NCBI GenBank assembly: GCA_934201705.1
Contig: CAKPXF010000006.1
Coordinates: 35,520-99,519, forward strand
Length of the DNA stretch: 64,000 nt
Direction: 5' to 3'
Source of the DNA: an uncultured Bacilli bacterium
GTDB taxonomy: Bacteria; Bacillota_I; Bacilli_A; RFN20; CAG-631
Under the pieces are notes generated by a model. The model had not been told where the DNA came from. It did not search any database and worked only from the letters and a program-made list of their open reading frames with translations. Both the position numbers and the translations under genes were made by a program. Below, in pieces: positions 63,926 through 64,000 of the stretch (position 1 is its first letter; every line of letters begins with the position of its first letter).

Positions 63926-64000
63926 TATAATACCTGTCTTTAGGTTAGAACCCTAAAATATAGTGTTAAACTAATCAAAAAACAATTCGGCGTTGAGAAT
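63926..64000 (+). promoter_or_regulatory. Start of a possible structured leader, cut by window edge
   Basis: TATAAT at 63926-63931 is followed by a transcript with a UUUAGG...CCUAAA hairpin (about 63939-63957) and then AAAAAACAAUUCGGCGUUGAG. The order of a UUAGGU...CC hairpin, an A-run and a GGCG element loosely recalls the Mg2+ (M-box) riboswitch, but the match is poor and the rest is outside the window. No gene is seen in 63728-63925; a divergent promoter for the EF-G-like gene is expected there. Confidence 0.25.

Noticed and set aside
1..64000. Mollicute genetic code with TGA as Trp
   Set aside because: TGA is used as a stop in intact genes, such as the lipoprotein ending at 21827, and Trp positions use TGG.

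Overview
The window is AT-rich, densely coded bacterial chromosome using the standard bacterial code (TGG for Trp, TGA as stop). Gene content and order point to a low-GC Firmicute of class Bacilli, probably an uncultured gut lineage near Erysipelotrichales/RF39 and the Mollicutes sister groups. Evidence includes compressed versions of Bacillus gene blocks (tmk-holB-ricT-rsmI-metG; tatD-rnmV-ksgA-yabG-ispE; gdpP-rplI-dnaB; comEA-comEC-holA; mnmG-rsmG), competence genes, YabG and SpoVIF sporulation-family proteins, and abundant lipoproteins. I see no rRNA, tRNA, CRISPR array, prophage or insertion sequence.

Layout. 1-8.4 kb (minus strand): an export operon of two giant LamG-type surface proteins followed by the start of a sialate O-acetylesterase, suggesting host glycan use. 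8.6-17.5 kb: SGNH-hydrolase lipoprotein, CarD-like regulator, holA, comEC, comEA, greA, an ABC-F ATPase and an orphan sugar-ABC ATPase. 17.5-18.1 kb: a PucR-type regulator with a matching pair of operator-like palindromes. 18.2-22.9 kb: two lipoprotein genes behind near-identical promoter/attenuator-like leaders; the second is translationally coupled to a secreted subtilisin. 23-34.4 kb: replication, c-di-AMP, tRNA modification and rRNA maturation genes, then an FMN riboswitch with ribU. 34.4-51.7 kb: mostly plus-strand housekeeping (psuG, cmk, der, trxA, tmk, holB, ricT, rsmI, metG, proS, mnmG, rsmG, glycerate kinase). 51.9-55.7 kb: a second secreted-protease locus, a metzincin-like metalloprotease flanked by two paralogous lipoproteins. 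55.8-59.1 kb: a P-type ATPase with a large extracytoplasmic insertion. 59.3-61.7 kb: a phospholipid operon (acyltransferase, lipid kinase, acyltransferase). 61.8-63.7 kb: an EF-G-like GTPase. The last 70 bases look like the start of a structured leader.

The accessory interest is in the two protease loci. The subtilisin is preceded by a lipoprotein that appears to join a PrcB-like domain to a second copy of the protease propeptide, recalling the Treponema dentilisin complex. Its leader can fold as either a terminator or an antiterminator, and the whole promoter-leader-signal-peptide block is duplicated 3.6 kb away in front of an unrelated mature lipoprotein. The metalloprotease 30 kb away ends in a cysteine-rich module about 96% identical at DNA level to that of the subtilisin, and its signal peptide lies out of frame across a run of six A. 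These points suggest a shuffling, possibly phase-variable surface protease system.
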